From contig NZ_AP014636.1 of NCBI RefSeq assembly GCF_001547935.1, positions 372,001 through 436,000 of the forward strand: a stretch of DNA of 64,000 nucleotides. Reading direction: 5' to 3'. Each line of letters begins with the position of its first letter. The first letter of the stretch is position 1. The translations under genes and the position numbers were made by a program. The notes beneath the pieces were generated by a model that worked only from the letters and a program-made list of their open reading frames with translations, was not told where the DNA came from and did not search any database. This document shows, piece after piece, positions 26,147 through 36,483 of this stretch. The stretch is from Vibrio tritonius (GTDB taxonomy: Bacteria > Pseudomonadota > Gammaproteobacteria > Enterobacterales > Vibrionaceae).

Positions 26147-27289
26147 ATGAAAATTGTTATTGCGCCCGACTCTTACAAAGAGAGCATGTCTGCTGAGCAT
26201 GTTGCGCAGCACATTGAAAGTGGCTTTAGACACGTATTTCCTACCGCTGAATATGTTCGAGTACCGATGGCCGATGGTGGTGAAGGGTCACTCGATGCAA
26301 TCAAAGCATCTCTTCAAGGTCAAGAAATTACTTTAACCGTAAAAGATGCCTATTTTAACGACCGTAGTGCCAGCTATTTCCTTGAAGCCGATGGGAAAAC
26401 TGCGCTAATCGAAATCGCCAAGATATGTGGTATTGAACACACCACTGCAGAGCAGCGTGCACCGGGTAACGCAACCACTTACGGTGTGGGGCAAACGATC
26501 GTAGATGCACTCAATAAAGGGGTGAACCACATTGTGCTCTTCATCGGTGGCAGTGCCACAAATGACGCCGGTGCGGGTATGGTTCAAGCGTTAGGTGCCC
26601 ACCTACTAAACCAACAACATCAAGAATTGCCGGTCGGCTGTTTAGCCCTAGCGGACTTGGCACATATTGATTTGAGCGGTTTCGATCCTCGAGTGGCGAA
26701 GGTTTCATTTGAAGTCGCCTGTGATGTGGATAACCAACTTTTAGGCCCTTTGGGGGCAACCTATATTTTTGGTCCACAAAAAGGCGTGCAACCGGAACAG
26801 TTGGAACAGTTTGATAGCTGTTTAGCTCAATTTGCTCACGTAATTGCACAAGATCTTAATCAAGATGCGAAGAGCATTCGTGGTGGTGGCGCTGCTGGTG
26901 GTTTGGGTGCTGGATTAGCGGTGTTTTGCCAAGCAGAACTGCGCAATGGGTTCGATATCATCAGTGATTTAGTCGAACTTCGTGCTCAAATCAAAGATGC
27001 CGACCTGGTGTTAACTGGGGAAGGGCGGATTGATAGCCAGAGTGCTCATGGCAAAGTGCCATGTGGTGTTGGTAACTTGGCGTTTGAGTACAGTGTTCCT
27101 GTGATAGGCATCGCCGGCAGTGTCTCTCATGAGCTTGATGAAGTATACCAGCAAGGCGTTAACGCGGTCTTTTCGGTTTTAAATAAGCCGATGACGCTGG
27201 CAGAAGCATTTAAAACATGCGAAGAAAACATAATTAATACAAGTAAAAATATAGCGTTAGTAATTAAAAGCGCAGCTCTAGTGAAGTAA
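26147..27289 (+). CDS. garK: Glycerate kinase (GarK/GlxK type)
   Basis: A 380-aa glycerate 2-kinase of the GarK family. It begins with KIVIAPDSYKESMSAEHVA and has the family stretches FIGGSATNDAGAGMVQALGA, IRGGGAAGGLGAGL and LVLTGEGRIDSQSAHGK. It would phosphorylate D-glycerate to 2-phosphoglycerate, which enters glycolysis. The ATG at 26147 has an AAAGGA site and fits the family start; an upstream frame from 26093 would add 18 unrelated residues. It is the third gene of the glucarate operon. Confidence 0.87.
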   Translation: MKIVIAPDSYKESMSAEHVAQHIESGFRHVFPTAEYVRVPMADGGEGSLDAIKASLQGQEITLTVKDAYFNDRSASYFLEADGKTALIEIAKICGIEHTTAEQRAPGNATTYGVGQTIVDALNKGVNHIVLFIGGSATNDAGAGMVQALGAHLLNQQHQELPVGCLALADLAHIDLSGFDPRVAKVSFEVACDVDNQLLGPLGATYIFGPQKGVQPEQLEQFDSCLAQFAHVIAQDLNQDAKSIRGGGAAGGLGAGLAVFCQAELRNGFDIISDLVELRAQIKDADLVLTGEGRIDSQSAHGKVPCGVGNLAFEYSVPVIGIAGSVSHELDEVYQQGVNAVFSVLNKPMTLAEAFKTCEENIINTSKNIALVIKSAALVK

Positions 27290-27319
27290 TAACCCCTATA
27301 ACTAACGTGGAACAGTATT

Positions 27320-28672
27320 ATGTCAGATATGTATCTTATCTGGACCGCTGTCGGTTCAATACTACTTTTACTCTTTTTAGTAATGAAAGCGCGTTTACAT
27401 GCTGTCATTGCTTTGATCTTAGTTTCGATGGTGGCAGGGATTGCGACCGGTATGTCTCCTGCAGACATCAACAAAACCATTCAACAAGGTATGGCGGGAA
27501 CTCTAGGTTTTATCGCCGTGGTTGTTTCCCTTGGTTCAATGTTCGGTAAAGTGATGGAGCAAACCGGAGCGTTGGATGTGATTGGCCAAACTCTTGTGCG
27601 CAAAGTCGGTGCTAAATATACCCCATGGGCGGTCGGCCTAACCGGGTTAATTTGTGCTTTACCTTTGTTCTTTGATGTGGCCGTGGTACTGCTGATTGGG
27701 TTGGTTTTTGCTACCGCTCGCCGTGGTGGTGGTACTGTCACAGCAAATGGTTGTGCACTGCTAGCCGGGATTGCTTCATGCCAAGCGTATTTGATTCCAA
27801 CGGCGGGGCCTATTTTGGTAGCTTCCCAACTGGGTGCTGATTTTGGTTACGTGATTCCTTTTGGCATCTTAGCTGCGGTTCCTGCCATGATTCTTGGTGG
27901 CCCTGTTTACGGCAACTGGATTGCAAAACGTGTACAGATGCCACTACCAGAATTGAAAGGTAAAGAGTGTGCTGGTGAATGCGCATCAGATCAGCCACTG
28001 CCTCCGACCTTTGGTTTGGCATTGGGGTTGATTTTGCTGCCACTTATCATGATTGGCGTGAAATCCATTGCGCTACATATTATCGATAAAAGCTCAGTAT
28101 GGTATTCGTGGTTTGAGTTTATCGGACACCCATTTACCGCCATCTTGGTCGCTTGTTTTATGGCCTTCTACATGCTGGGGATTCGCCGCGGATTGTCTAA
28201 ACAAGATGTGATGGATATCTGTAGTTCAGCATTGCAACCAGCAGGCGTGATTATCCTTGTAACAGGTGCTGGTGGCGTCTTTAAACAAGTGTTAGTGGAC
28301 TCTGGTGTGGGTCATGCCGTTGGCGCGTTTCTATCACAATATGACCTATCCGTTGTTGTGCTCGCATTTCTCTTCGCAGGATTTGTGCGTGTTATTCAAG
28401 GTTCAGCCACGGTCGCTATGTTAACCGCAGTCGGCTTGATTCAACCTATGTTAGAACCACTGCACCTTAGTGGCGCAGAGCTAGCGGTCGTTACCATCGC
28501 AATCGGTGGTGGTGCAAAACTCCTATCTCACGTAAATGACTCAGGTTTCTGGCTTGCTAACCGTTACCTCAACTTAACCGAAAAACAGACGCTGCAGACG
28601 TGGACCGTGACAGACACCATTGTGGGCTTCACTGGGTTCTTTGTGGCATTGATTATTTACTCTCTGATTTAA
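27320..28672 (+). CDS. GntP-family sugar-acid:H+ symporter (probable glucarate/glycerate permease)
   Basis: A 450-aa integral membrane protein with about twelve to fourteen hydrophobic segments. Family marks of gluconate permeases are [52 protein letters not shown] and [12 protein letters not shown]. Enteric glucarate operons usually use an MFS carrier (GudP or GarP), so a GntP-type carrier here is a replacement. Position between garK and gudD makes glucarate, glycerate or a related acid the likely substrate. Confidence 0.82.
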   Translation: MSDMYLIWTAVGSILLLLFLVMKARLHAVIALILVSMVAGIATGMSPADINKTIQQGMAGTLGFIAVVVSLGSMFGKVMEQTGALDVIGQTLVRKVGAKYTPWAVGLTGLICALPLFFDVAVVLLIGLVFATARRGGGTVTANGCALLAGIASCQAYLIPTAGPILVASQLGADFGYVIPFGILAAVPAMILGGPVYGNWIAKRVQMPLPELKGKECAGECASDQPLPPTFGLALGLILLPLIMIGVKSIALHIIDKSSVWYSWFEFIGHPFTAILVACFMAFYMLGIRRGLSKQDVMDICSSALQPAGVIILVTGAGGVFKQVLVDSGVGHAVGAFLSQYDLSVVVLAFLFAGFVRVIQGSATVAMLTAVGLIQPMLEPLHLSGAELAVVTIAIGGGAKLLSHVNDSGFWLANRYLNLTEKQTLQTWTVTDTIVGFTGFFVALIIYSLI

Positions 28673-28715
28673 AACGAATTTTGATTTAAACAGCAAAAGA
28701 TTAAAGGAACGAATT

Positions 28716-30047
28716 ATGTCTGTACCTACTATTACTGAAATGCATGTTATCCCTGTTGCTGGCCGTGACAGTATGTTGTTAAACCTAAGTGGTGCTCATG
28801 CCCCTTTCTTTACTCGTAATATCGTGGTGTTGAAAGACAGCGCTGGTAACGAAGGTTTAGGTGAAGTCCCTGGAGGCGAAAAAATTCGTCAAACTCTGGA
28901 AGATGCGCGCGAATTGATTTTGGGTCGCTCTGTAGGGGAATACAAAAATGTAAAAACCGCCGTTAAAAACAAATTTAACGACCGTGACAGCTCTGGTCGT
29001 GGTCTGCAAACATTCGACTTGCGTACCACTGTCCATGTGGTTACTGCCATTGAATCTGCGTTCCTTGATTTGTTAGGTAAACATCTTGGTTTAAACGTTG
29101 CTTCACTTCTAGGTGATGGTCAACAACGTGATGCAGTTGAAGTGCTGGGTTATCTGTTCTTCGTCGGTGATAAAGACAAAACAGATTTGCCTTACCAAAA
29201 CCAAGATGATGAAACTTGTGAGTGGTACCGTATTCGTCACCAAAAAGCGATGACTCCAGCCTCAGTTGCTCAATTGGCACGCGCTAGTCATGAACGTTAC
29301 GGTTTCCATGATTTCAAATTAAAAGGCGGTGTGTTGGCCGGTAAAGAAGAAGCGGAAGCAGTAAAAGCAATTAAAGAAGCTTTCCCTGATGCTCGCGTAA
29401 CTCTCGATCCAAACGGTGCTTGGTCACTGGAAGAAGCGGTTGAATTGGGTATCTACCTAAAAGACACCCTCGCTTATGCTGAAGACCCATGTGGTGCGGA
29501 AAATGGTTTGTCTGGTCGTGAAATTCTTTCTGAATTCCGCCGTCGCACTGGTTTGCCAACCGCAACTAACATGATCGCCACCGACTGGCGTCAAATGGGC
29601 CACTCTTTGAGCCTACAATCGGTTGATATTCCATTGGCAGACCCGCACTTCTGGACCATGGAAGGCTCTGTACGTGTGGCGCAAATGTGTCATGAGTTTG
29701 GTTACACTTGGGGTTCTCACTCAAATAACCACTTCGATATTTCTCTAGCGATGTTTACTCACGTTGCTGCCGCAGCGCCTGGTCATATCACTGCCATTGA
29801 TACGCACTGGATTTGGCAAGAAGGCAACCAACGTTTGACTACTGCGCCACTTGAAATCAAAGACGGCAAAATTGCTGTACCAACAGAACCAGGCCTTGGT
29901 ATCAAACTGGATTGGGAAAAAGTGGAACAAGCCAATAAGTTGTACATGGACAACTGTCTGGGTGCTCGTGACGACTCAATCGGCATGCAATACCTCATTC
30001 CTGGTTGGAAATTTGACCCTAAAAAACCTTGTTTAGTAAGAGATTAA
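28716..30047 (+). CDS. gudD: D-glucarate dehydratase (GudD)
   Basis: A 443-aa enolase-superfamily enzyme that matches E. coli glucarate dehydratase in length and motifs. The catalytic K203 lies in FKLKGG, D231 in LDPNGAW, N285 in [14 protein letters not shown]309 in PLADPHFW and H335 in [12 protein letters not shown]. It removes water from D-glucarate to give 5-keto-4-deoxy-D-glucarate, the substrate of GarL. It is the last gene of the operon. The start has an AAAGGAACG site. A terminator lies at 30185-30212. Confidence 0.9.
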   Translation: MSVPTITEMHVIPVAGRDSMLLNLSGAHAPFFTRNIVVLKDSAGNEGLGEVPGGEKIRQTLEDARELILGRSVGEYKNVKTAVKNKFNDRDSSGRGLQTFDLRTTVHVVTAIESAFLDLLGKHLGLNVASLLGDGQQRDAVEVLGYLFFVGDKDKTDLPYQNQDDETCEWYRIRHQKAMTPASVAQLARASHERYGFHDFKLKGGVLAGKEEAEAVKAIKEAFPDARVTLDPNGAWSLEEAVELGIYLKDTLAYAEDPCGAENGLSGREILSEFRRRTGLPTATNMIATDWRQMGHSLSLQSVDIPLADPHFWTMEGSVRVAQMCHEFGYTWGSHSNNHFDISLAMFTHVAAAAPGHITAIDTHWIWQEGNQRLTTAPLEIKDGKIAVPTEPGLGIKLDWEKVEQANKLYMDNCLGARDDSIGMQYLIPGWKFDPKKPCLVRD

Positions 30048-30093
30048 GCAGTGCTTAGACAAGAATAGCTGTCTGTAGATAAGAATAACTTAG

Positions 30094-30156
30094 CTCAATC
30101 ACAGCGATGTGTCGGTCCATTAGGGTGTAAGGCTCAGCCGAACTTCGCTGTGTTGA
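30094..30156 (+). other. Long imperfect hairpin downstream of gudD
   Basis: The arms CTCAATCACAGCGA (30094-30107) and TCGCTGTGTTGAG (30144-30156) pair with one bulge, with a 36-base loop that itself contains GTCGG and CCGA. It lies in the gudD 3' untranslated region, before the terminator. It could be a repeat, a decay barrier or part of a 3'-UTR RNA. Confidence 0.4.
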
Positions 30157-30184
30157 GTGGACGATTAAATACGTTACTTGCTTT

Positions 30185-30212
30185 GCCACCGTAGATCCGA
30201 GGTGGCTTTTTT
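30185..30212 (+). terminator. Rho-independent terminator of the glucarate operon
   Basis: The arms GCCACC (30185-30190) and GGTGGC (30201-30206) with a ten-base loop are followed by six T. It lies 138 bases after gudD. Confidence 0.75.
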
Positions 30213-30235
30213 ACCCAATATACCTAAGCGACTTT

Positions 30236-30280
30236 ATACCCAAGCAACTTTACGATACCAAATGAAGGTTGTTTGGGTAT
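30236..30280. repeat. Short hairpin with miniature-element ends
   Basis: ATACCCAAGCAACTT and AAGGTTGTTTGGGTAT form an imperfect inverted repeat around 13 bases. The arms resemble the ends of the 260-bp elements. A third, weaker arm (ATACCTAAGCGACTT) stands just before it, near 30219. Confidence 0.55.
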
Positions 30281-30324
30281 GTATCCATTGTATTGCATCG
30301 CATTGCGGGCAGATGAGGTGACCT

Positions 30325-31419
30325 GTGGAATTGAATACCGAAATAGCAGAACAAATCGTGTATCACGCACGGCGAGTTATCCAGTATCCCATTAACGTTA
30401 TGGATGCGGATGGATTGATCATTGCCGCAACGAATCCTGCGCGAAAATATCAAAAACACAGTGGGGCAGTGGTGGCATTGAGCCAACGTTCTACTGTTGA
30501 AATAGATGATGTTACTGCACAAAACATGCGCGGTACTCAACCCGGGGTCAATTTACCCATTCGATTCAAAAATACCATTATTGGAGTGATTGGTATTTCT
30601 GGGCCTCCTAACGATATTCGCCACTTGGGAGAATTAGTTAAGATGGCAGCCGAGATGACGGTGGAACATGAATATGTGGTCGAACAAAGTCACTGGAAGG
30701 AGCAGCGAAAAAAAGATTTGCTGCTTCAATGGATTGATCAGAAAGCGGATTTTGAACTGATTGAGTCACAAGCGATTCCACTTAAAATTGACCTGTACGC
30801 CAATTACGTTGTTTGTTTATTGGAAGCATCGAGTGGTGAGCAGTTGGTTGAGTTACACAACCTCCTAAAACGCTGGAAGAAAGAGCTGCTGTCGGTCGAA
30901 CTCACGAAAAATCGCGTCTTAATCTTGCTCAAATACTCCAGCAGTCAGAGTGAATGGAATCAGATGCGTCGTTTCCTTGATGGTGAAGTCAGTTTTAAGC
31001 TGCATGGCGCATTGGGTAAGTTTTACTCTGATCCTCGTCAGCTCTTTGCTTCTTATCAAAGCGCGTTAGCGGCACTCAATAGTGGCAAGAAGCTGTTAAA
31101 AGATCAGCAATATTTCGAGTTTGATCAAGTGACGTTACCCGCCATATTAGACAACGAACGTAAGAATTGGCAGCAGCAACTTCTGTTTGAACCCATCCGC
31201 CGAGTCGAAGAGATGGATCCTGTGTTGAAGAAAACACTGTTAAGTTGGTTTGAAAATAACCTAGACAGTGCCAAAACGGCTGAGAAATTGTTTATCCACC
31301 GTAATTCGCTGCGTTATCGATTGAATAAAATTGGAGAAATTTGCCGCCTCGATTTAAATAATTATCAAGACAGAGTCTGGATTTATCTGAGCTTGATACT
31401 CTCGCCAAGTGAAGGTTAA
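30325..31419 (+). CDS. cdaR: Sugar-diacid regulator (CdaR)
   Basis: A 364-aa regulator of the CdaR (SdaR) family. The N-terminal sugar-diacid recognition domain (about 1-135) has INVMDADGLIIAATNPAR and PGVNLPIRFKNTIIGVIGISG, matching the E. coli protein in order and spacing. The C terminus has the PucR-type helix-turn-helix (AKTAEKLFIHRNSLRYRLNKIGEI). It senses glucarate, galactarate or glycerate and activates their uptake and breakdown genes. It uses a GTG start with a GAGG site. It lies downstream of its likely target operon and has its own terminator. Confidence 0.85.
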   Translation: MELNTEIAEQIVYHARRVIQYPINVMDADGLIIAATNPARKYQKHSGAVVALSQRSTVEIDDVTAQNMRGTQPGVNLPIRFKNTIIGVIGISGPPNDIRHLGELVKMAAEMTVEHEYVVEQSHWKEQRKKDLLLQWIDQKADFELIESQAIPLKIDLYANYVVCLLEASSGEQLVELHNLLKRWKKELLSVELTKNRVLILLKYSSSQSEWNQMRRFLDGEVSFKLHGALGKFYSDPRQLFASYQSALAALNSGKKLLKDQQYFEFDQVTLPAILDNERKNWQQQLLFEPIRRVEEMDPVLKKTLLSWFENNLDSAKTAEKLFIHRNSLRYRLNKIGEICRLDLNNYQDRVWIYLSLILSPSEG

Positions 31420-31752
31420 CGCCTTATTAAGCTTTACGCTTTTGGGGACCTTACATCATGTTCTCCGTCATGGTTGACGGCCCGTCGCCCTAATCATATC
31501 GCTAGATTGTGTGTTAGGGCTTTTTTTCGGCTTCATTGCTATTTTACAGTGTAAAACGATCAAAAGGATCCTTGGTTTTTTCGAGTTTAAATCGGGGTTT
31601 GACTATGGTTAACGTCGACATCAACAAGCAGCAACATCGCGAATAATCAGATAAATAGTGATTGTGCAGAGTAGGGAATTACCGTTATCTTAAAGAAGAT
31701 CGCTCGTGACAGCGAGTCATTGTTTTCGCCTTATGTTGAGAAGGATTTCGCA
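31420..31752 (+). other. Gene-free region after cdaR
   Basis: About 330 bases. It contains the cdaR terminator (31487-31527) and presumably the promoter of the amidotransferase gene. I see no operator and no ORF with a convincing start. Confidence 0.5.
31487..31527 (+). terminator. Rho-independent terminator after cdaR
   Basis: The arms GCCCTAA (31487-31493) and TTAGGGC (31514-31520) are followed by seven T. Confidence 0.75.
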
Positions 31753-32466
31753 GTGAGTTATAAACCTCTAATTATTGAAACAGGGACCGCCCCAGAGGCA
31801 ATAAGAGAACGGTTCTTAGATTTAGCCGATTGGTTTTATTTGGCATTGGATAAATTGGCATCGGAGGTTGAAATAGTTCGTCCTTATTTAAATGAACCAT
31901 TACCAGCCCCAGATCCTCATCGTGTTACCATCATTACCGGTTCATGGGCAATGGTGACAGACCATGAACCTTGGAGTGAGCGTACTGCAGAGTGGATTCG
32001 TCAAGCCGTTGCTTGTGAGGCTTCAGTGTTGGGCGTGTGCTATGGGCACCAATTAATGGCTTATGCATTGGGTGGTGAAGTGGATTATTTTTCCGATCGT
32101 AAAGAGATCGGTTGTTTGCCCGTCACTTTAGTCAAAGAGGCACAGAGCGATTCTTTATTGCAAGGATTGCCGACCCAGTTTGATGCCTATTTAACTCACG
32201 CACAGCGCGTGACAAAAGTGCCTGATGGTGCGCAGGTGTTAGCAACGTCGGAGCGCGATGGACACCAGATTATTCGTTATTCATCGACTGCGATTTCTAC
32301 CCAATTTCATCCTGAATTTACCGCGCCGTTGCTAAAGGCTGTTATTGATCTTAACTACGATAAACTCGTCGCGGAAGGTCAACCCGTCGAAGCGTTATTG
32401 GCTGGGTTAAAAAACGCGGCGGTTTCACGTTCAATATTGTGTAAATTTGTTGAACTATATCAATAG
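31753..32466 (+). CDS. Class I glutamine amidotransferase-like protein (GuaA N-terminal type)
   Basis: A 237-aa protein of the GATase-1 family. The nucleophile is C96 in VLGVCYGHQLMAYALGG, and the histidine-glutamate pair is in TQFHPEF. Stand-alone members of this group resemble the glutaminase half of GMP synthase or gamma-glutamyl hydrolases such as YfeJ. A TTG at 31720 would add 11 residues, but the GTG at 31753 has a GAGAAGGA site at the right distance and is preferred. No partner synthetase is adjacent, so the acceptor is unknown. Confidence 0.75.
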   Translation: MSYKPLIIETGTAPEAIRERFLDLADWFYLALDKLASEVEIVRPYLNEPLPAPDPHRVTIITGSWAMVTDHEPWSERTAEWIRQAVACEASVLGVCYGHQLMAYALGGEVDYFSDRKEIGCLPVTLVKEAQSDSLLQGLPTQFDAYLTHAQRVTKVPDGAQVLATSERDGHQIIRYSSTAISTQFHPEFTAPLLKAVIDLNYDKLVAEGQPVEALLAGLKNAAVSRSILCKFVELYQ

Positions 32467-32617
32467 ATTAGTTTTTATTTAGCTCGGTAGGCTGTGGTCT
32501 ATTCCCCTTGCCTGCCGAGGTGAATACCTTAACGTCAAATCTCGCGCTAGCGCACTCTTTGCCAGATGATAGTTGCTTATGATAGCGCCATTATCAGAGC
32601 ATAAGGGAGAGTTCACC

Positions 32618-33415
32618 GTGACACCACTGGCCGCCAAGCTGACCTTACTCAGCGGTTTACTATTGACCAGCGCGAGCACTAATGCACAAGAGTTGCTGCA
32701 ATGTCCGGCGCGTACTTTCCCGGGGAAAACGAGCACTTCAATTTCGTTTGACCCCAGCCAATGGCCATTAAAAGGTTGGCTTATTCAGTCACCTAATCCG
32801 CGTGCCTTGCATTTATCCCGCGATCCGACCGATGCAGACAATTCGGTAGTGCGTTTTGAATTGCGCCAAGGTGAAACGCTTCAGACACGCACGGTAAATC
32901 GCCCCAGAGCCGAACTTTATGAGCAATATCGCGCGCCATTTCATCGTCCAATTGAATACCAATTTCGGGTTTTTATTCCTAACGAATGGCATAACGATAA
33001 TGTTCGAGCGTTGATTGCTCAATGGCATGCAACACCTGATTTGCATCTAAATGAGGTTAGTCGCAGTCCTAATCTAGCGTTGGATATGCGTGGCGACCAA
33101 CTATTGGTTAAATTGCAAACCTCATCAGTGGCGGTCCATCATGATAATCGCACCGCGATGGTACATGATGTGCTGTACCGCAGCGATCCTATAAAGAAAA
33201 ATCAGTGGTACCAATTTAAGGTGCAAGTGAACTGGAGTTGGTCGGCAGATGGATATGTAAAACTGTGGATTCAAAATAAGCAGGTAGTCGATTACATTGG
33301 TCCTACCGCTTATCAAGATTGTTACGGACCCTACTTTAAGATGGGGATTTATCGGCAAGATTCGCCCAATACCTTCGTTATGTATGCCGATGATTACCAA
33401 CGTAAATTGCTTTAA
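32618..33415 (+). CDS. Secreted polysaccharide-lyase-like protein (heparin lyase I-type fold)
   Basis: A 265-aa exported protein with a signal peptide (about 1-24, cut near TNA-QE). The body fits the polysaccharide lyase group around heparin lyase I (PF14099): RFELRQGET, RPRAELYEQY, YQFRVFIPNEW, LIAQWHATPD, and the closing region with WIQNKQVVDYIG and PYFKMGIYRQDSP. Such proteins have a beta-jellyroll and may cleave acidic polysaccharides in the periplasm or outside. The GTG at 32618 has an AAGGGAGA site and places the signal peptide at the N terminus; the longer frame from 32573 does not. Activity is not proven. Confidence 0.7.
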   Translation: MTPLAAKLTLLSGLLLTSASTNAQELLQCPARTFPGKTSTSISFDPSQWPLKGWLIQSPNPRALHLSRDPTDADNSVVRFELRQGETLQTRTVNRPRAELYEQYRAPFHRPIEYQFRVFIPNEWHNDNVRALIAQWHATPDLHLNEVSRSPNLALDMRGDQLLVKLQTSSVAVHHDNRTAMVHDVLYRSDPIKKNQWYQFKVQVNWSWSADGYVKLWIQNKQVVDYIGPTAYQDCYGPYFKMGIYRQDSPNTFVMYADDYQRKLL

Positions 33416-33553
33416 TAACCATTCCTCAATGTGAGTCAATTAGGCGATTGTTGAACGTAGACTTACAACCCATCCATGAGGCTTAATTTTGACATCCTTG
33501 GCGAAGGGGGCCTGCTTATCAGCATCTGCCAGATTAGCACAAGAGCAGTATCA

Positions 33554-33577
33554 GCATCTTGAAGTGACTTGGCTATA
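33554..33577. repeat. Degenerate end of a miniature element
   Basis: GCATCTTGAAGTGACTTGGCTATA differs at four positions from the right end of the full elements. It lies between convergent genes and has no matching left end nearby. Confidence 0.45.
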
Positions 33578-33581
33578 AGAG

Positions 33582-34490
33582 CTAAATACGAGACTCACCA
33601 TTATTTAAAATACCTTCAATCAGCGTGGCTATCACTTCATAACGAGCGGCCAGAGGACGATGACGTTTTTTGACCAAATAAAGAGGTTCAGTAACAGGCG
33701 ACTTGGTTTTATATTCCACAAGCTTATCGCGTAAAGGGAATAATGTTAATGCTCGTTTAGGTAGCACGGTACATCCAATACCATTAGCAACCGGAAGTAA
33801 AATTTGATGAATTTGATTGATATAGCCGCGCGAAGGAATTTGATCTAAGCGGATATATTGCGATTCTTGCGTAGTTACATTCGTGACAAATTGAGCAAGA
33901 TAATGTTTTAAGTCAGGATGATGGATCAACCCTAATTCGTTAAGTACCTCATTTAATGGGAGATGTTCCATTTTTGCTTCACGAGGTAAAATAAGTACGA
34001 GTGGCTCAGGTGTCAGGGGAATCGATTCAAATTGAATAGGGTTAGGCTCTTCGACAACAATCCCCAATTCCACGTCACTAGAAGTAATTTGCTCCAAGAT
34101 GCGTTGGCTTGGTGCTGCTTCTAAATGAACAGATAGCTTTGGATGCTCTTTTTGAAATTGCAGAAGTTCTGGATAGATCTGCAGTGCTAGTGTCCCCGAG
34201 CAGGCCACACGACACTCTCCCTGATCCGCCTTGTCATTACTTAGATGATCCAACAGGCGTTTTTCACTCTCGGCTTGTTCTAATGCGTATTGATACAATA
34301 AGCGTCCTTGAGGTGTCGTTTCAAAGCGCTTTTTGTCACGCACTAACAAAGGGTGGCCACAGGCTTCTTCAAGCTTTTTGATGTGCTGACTAACCCCCGG
34401 TTGAGTCATATTCAATCGTTCAGCCGTTTGCGTAAAATGCCCAGTTTCAATCAAGGTGATGAAGGTGCGCATCCAAATTGGGTTTAACAT
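33582..34490 (-). CDS. LysR-family transcriptional regulator
   Basis: A 302-aa LysR-type regulator. The N-terminal winged helix-turn-helix is WMRTFITLIETGHFTQTAERLNMTQPGVSQHIKKLEEA in outline (about 6-43), and the rest is a periplasmic-binding-like effector domain. It is the second leftward gene after the tannase-like gene, with its start about 140 bases after that stop, and it converges with the lyase-like gene. Either neighbour could be its target. No strong palindrome was found upstream of it. Confidence 0.85.
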   Translation of the reverse strand: MLNPIWMRTFITLIETGHFTQTAERLNMTQPGVSQHIKKLEEACGHPLLVRDKKRFETTPQGRLLYQYALEQAESEKRLLDHLSNDKADQGECRVACSGTLALQIYPELLQFQKEHPKLSVHLEAAPSQRILEQITSSDVELGIVVEEPNPIQFESIPLTPEPLVLILPREAKMEHLPLNEVLNELGLIHHPDLKHYLAQFVTNVTTQESQYIRLDQIPSRGYINQIHQILLPVANGIGCTVLPKRALTLFPLRDKLVEYKTKSPVTEPLYLVKKRHRPLAARYEVIATLIEGILNNGESRI

Positions 34491-34628
34491 GGTAATAATT
34501 CTTATTTATCGAAGTTGTGTATATTTATAATTTTTTGTTTGTTTTTGCAAGAGTGGTGTTTAACCCAGCGAAATATCATGGCTGATTAAGCTGTAACGGG
34601 ACCGCTACATTGCGGCCCCTTATCGACG

Positions 34629-36392
34629 TTATAGCCCAGTTTCTTTCCTTGGTTGACATTGCAGTTGGTTGTTGACCGCTTGGCAAGTGAGCTGTTTGCC
34701 AGGTTGATAATATTCCTGACCCGCCCACGAGTAATTTGCCGTACCTTCTTCCCCTTTAACCGCATGGTAGTTGCTTGCCTGATTTTCATCGCCATTACCG
34801 TTGTATTGAGCAACATATGGGAATGGATAGACAGGACGAGAGCGCACGATACTCACGTTTTGTGGCTTGATAGGCATTTTCTTACTTTGCGATTTTTGTG
34901 GTGCTCCTGCTCCGTCAGCTTGAATGTTGTTCATCTGATTAGCCACAATCGCATTAGGTTTTTGACCTTGTTCAACCCAGCCCATCAGCGGAGTGAGCAG
35001 ATCAAATGAACTTGGACCATCGCCGCCAAAGCAGTGATACATGCCCGGAATGAGGTAGAAGTTCATGAATTGATCCATTTGTGCTTCACCCATTTCCGCT
35101 TTCACTGCTTCAAAGTAAGCGATGCTGTTGATAGGAGAGATATGTTGATCAGACCAACCATGCCACAGAATCAATTTACCGCCATGTTGTTTGAACGCAC
35201 GCAAGTTAGGATCAACCGCGCTATATAGACCATACAATGGACGCAGCTGGTCGAAAGTGGCCGAGTCAAAATGCAGATCAGATAAAGTAAAGTGGTCTGG
35301 GTTATGAGTAAACAGCACTTTTTGCAGAGCGCCTTCAGCAATCATTGTGCTGAAAATTTGGTTTGAGCCATCTTGTGGTACGAAAACGCCAATCCATGCT
35401 AATTCAGAGCCGGGAAGAGGTGCTCCGAGAGCAAGTGCTTCTCCTGTTTTTGCATCATGTGGGCCTGCATAAATTTTCTTCGCCGCATCGATTTGTGCTT
35501 GGCTCAAACACCCTTGGCTTTGGCCGGCTTTGCACAGGAGAACTTGTGGATTGAAGTGGCATTGACGAGGGTCGCGTAGCAAACCATCGGTTTGACCATC
35601 AAGCGCATCACATTGATCGAGCACCGCTTGATGCAAAATAGGCATCTGTGCTGCACGCAAAATAGGTTGACCGTTTTTGTCGGAGTTTGCCAAGGCTAAC
35701 CAACCGTGATGCATTGAGTTTTGTACCGAAAAGTTCATCGCAGGTGCGCCAGCGATAATGCCGTTAAAGTCGGTAGGGTAGCGCTGTGCTTCCATCAAAG
35801 CTTCACGTCCGCCGTCTGAACAACCATTAAAATAGGCAAATTTTTCGGCTTGTCCGTAATAGGCTTTTATCAGTGCTTTTGTTGCAAGGGCGGTGACGTG
35901 TACCGAACGATACGCAAAGTCGATACGTTTTTGCGCGATGTCGCCAAAATCACTGGTGGGTCCTTGGTGGCCCATATCGGAGGCTGCCAGTACCATTGAC
36001 GAATTTTGTACCATAGGGCATTGATCGGCTGCGCCTACGCGTAGGTCAATACGGCCACATAAGCCACCACAGCCAAGTTGCATGAAGCGTTGTCCCCAAT
36101 TCTGGGTGGGCATTTGTACGGTAAAACCTATGGTTGGAGCAAGCATGCCGTGCACTTCACAGACGGTGGCTCCTTGTTGATTAACCATTTCGTTAGCCGA
36201 TTTAATTTGGCTGCCTTTACCGCCGATAGCCGTCAGATCCACTTGGGTTAACGCTTGGCAATTGGTCACTGGGTTCACCAAAGCTAATGAGCTTGGATGG
36301 GATTCTACTGGGGCTGATTTTACAATAAGGTCACTGCAGCCTGCTAATAAAGCGATAGAACAGGAGAGCAGGACAAGGATCGATCTCTTCAT
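34629..36392 (-). CDS. Tannase/feruloyl esterase family lipoprotein
   Basis: A 587-aa exported esterase. The N terminus is a lipoprotein signal with the lipobox LLAGC (C19). The tannase-family CS-D-HC motif is complete: C191-S192 in FNGCSDGGREA, D415 in HGWSDQHISP and H453-C454 in MYHCFGG; in this family the two cysteines form a disulfide that brings Ser and His together. It would hydrolyse esters of aromatic acids such as gallate, ferulate or terephthalate-type half-esters, at the cell surface or in the periplasm. A MerR-type gene is divergent from it. Confidence 0.83.
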   Translation of the reverse strand: MKRSILVLLSCSIALLAGCSDLIVKSAPVESHPSSLALVNPVTNCQALTQVDLTAIGGKGSQIKSANEMVNQQGATVCEVHGMLAPTIGFTVQMPTQNWGQRFMQLGCGGLCGRIDLRVGAADQCPMVQNSSMVLAASDMGHQGPTSDFGDIAQKRIDFAYRSVHVTALATKALIKAYYGQAEKFAYFNGCSDGGREALMEAQRYPTDFNGIIAGAPAMNFSVQNSMHHGWLALANSDKNGQPILRAAQMPILHQAVLDQCDALDGQTDGLLRDPRQCHFNPQVLLCKAGQSQGCLSQAQIDAAKKIYAGPHDAKTGEALALGAPLPGSELAWIGVFVPQDGSNQIFSTMIAEGALQKVLFTHNPDHFTLSDLHFDSATFDQLRPLYGLYSAVDPNLRAFKQHGGKLILWHGWSDQHISPINSIAYFEAVKAEMGEAQMDQFMNFYLIPGMYHCFGGDGPSSFDLLTPLMGWVEQGQKPNAIVANQMNNIQADGAGAPQKSQSKKMPIKPQNVSIVRSRPVYPFPYVAQYNGNGDENQASNYHAVKGEEGTANYSWAGQEYYQPGKQLTCQAVNNQLQCQPRKETGL

Positions 36393-36483
36393 TACGATGT
36401 CTCTCGTTTATAACATTGCTACCCAACTACTGGGTTTGCATGAAAATGGGTTTGCATAAAAGAACAGATGCATAGCGTAAAGG

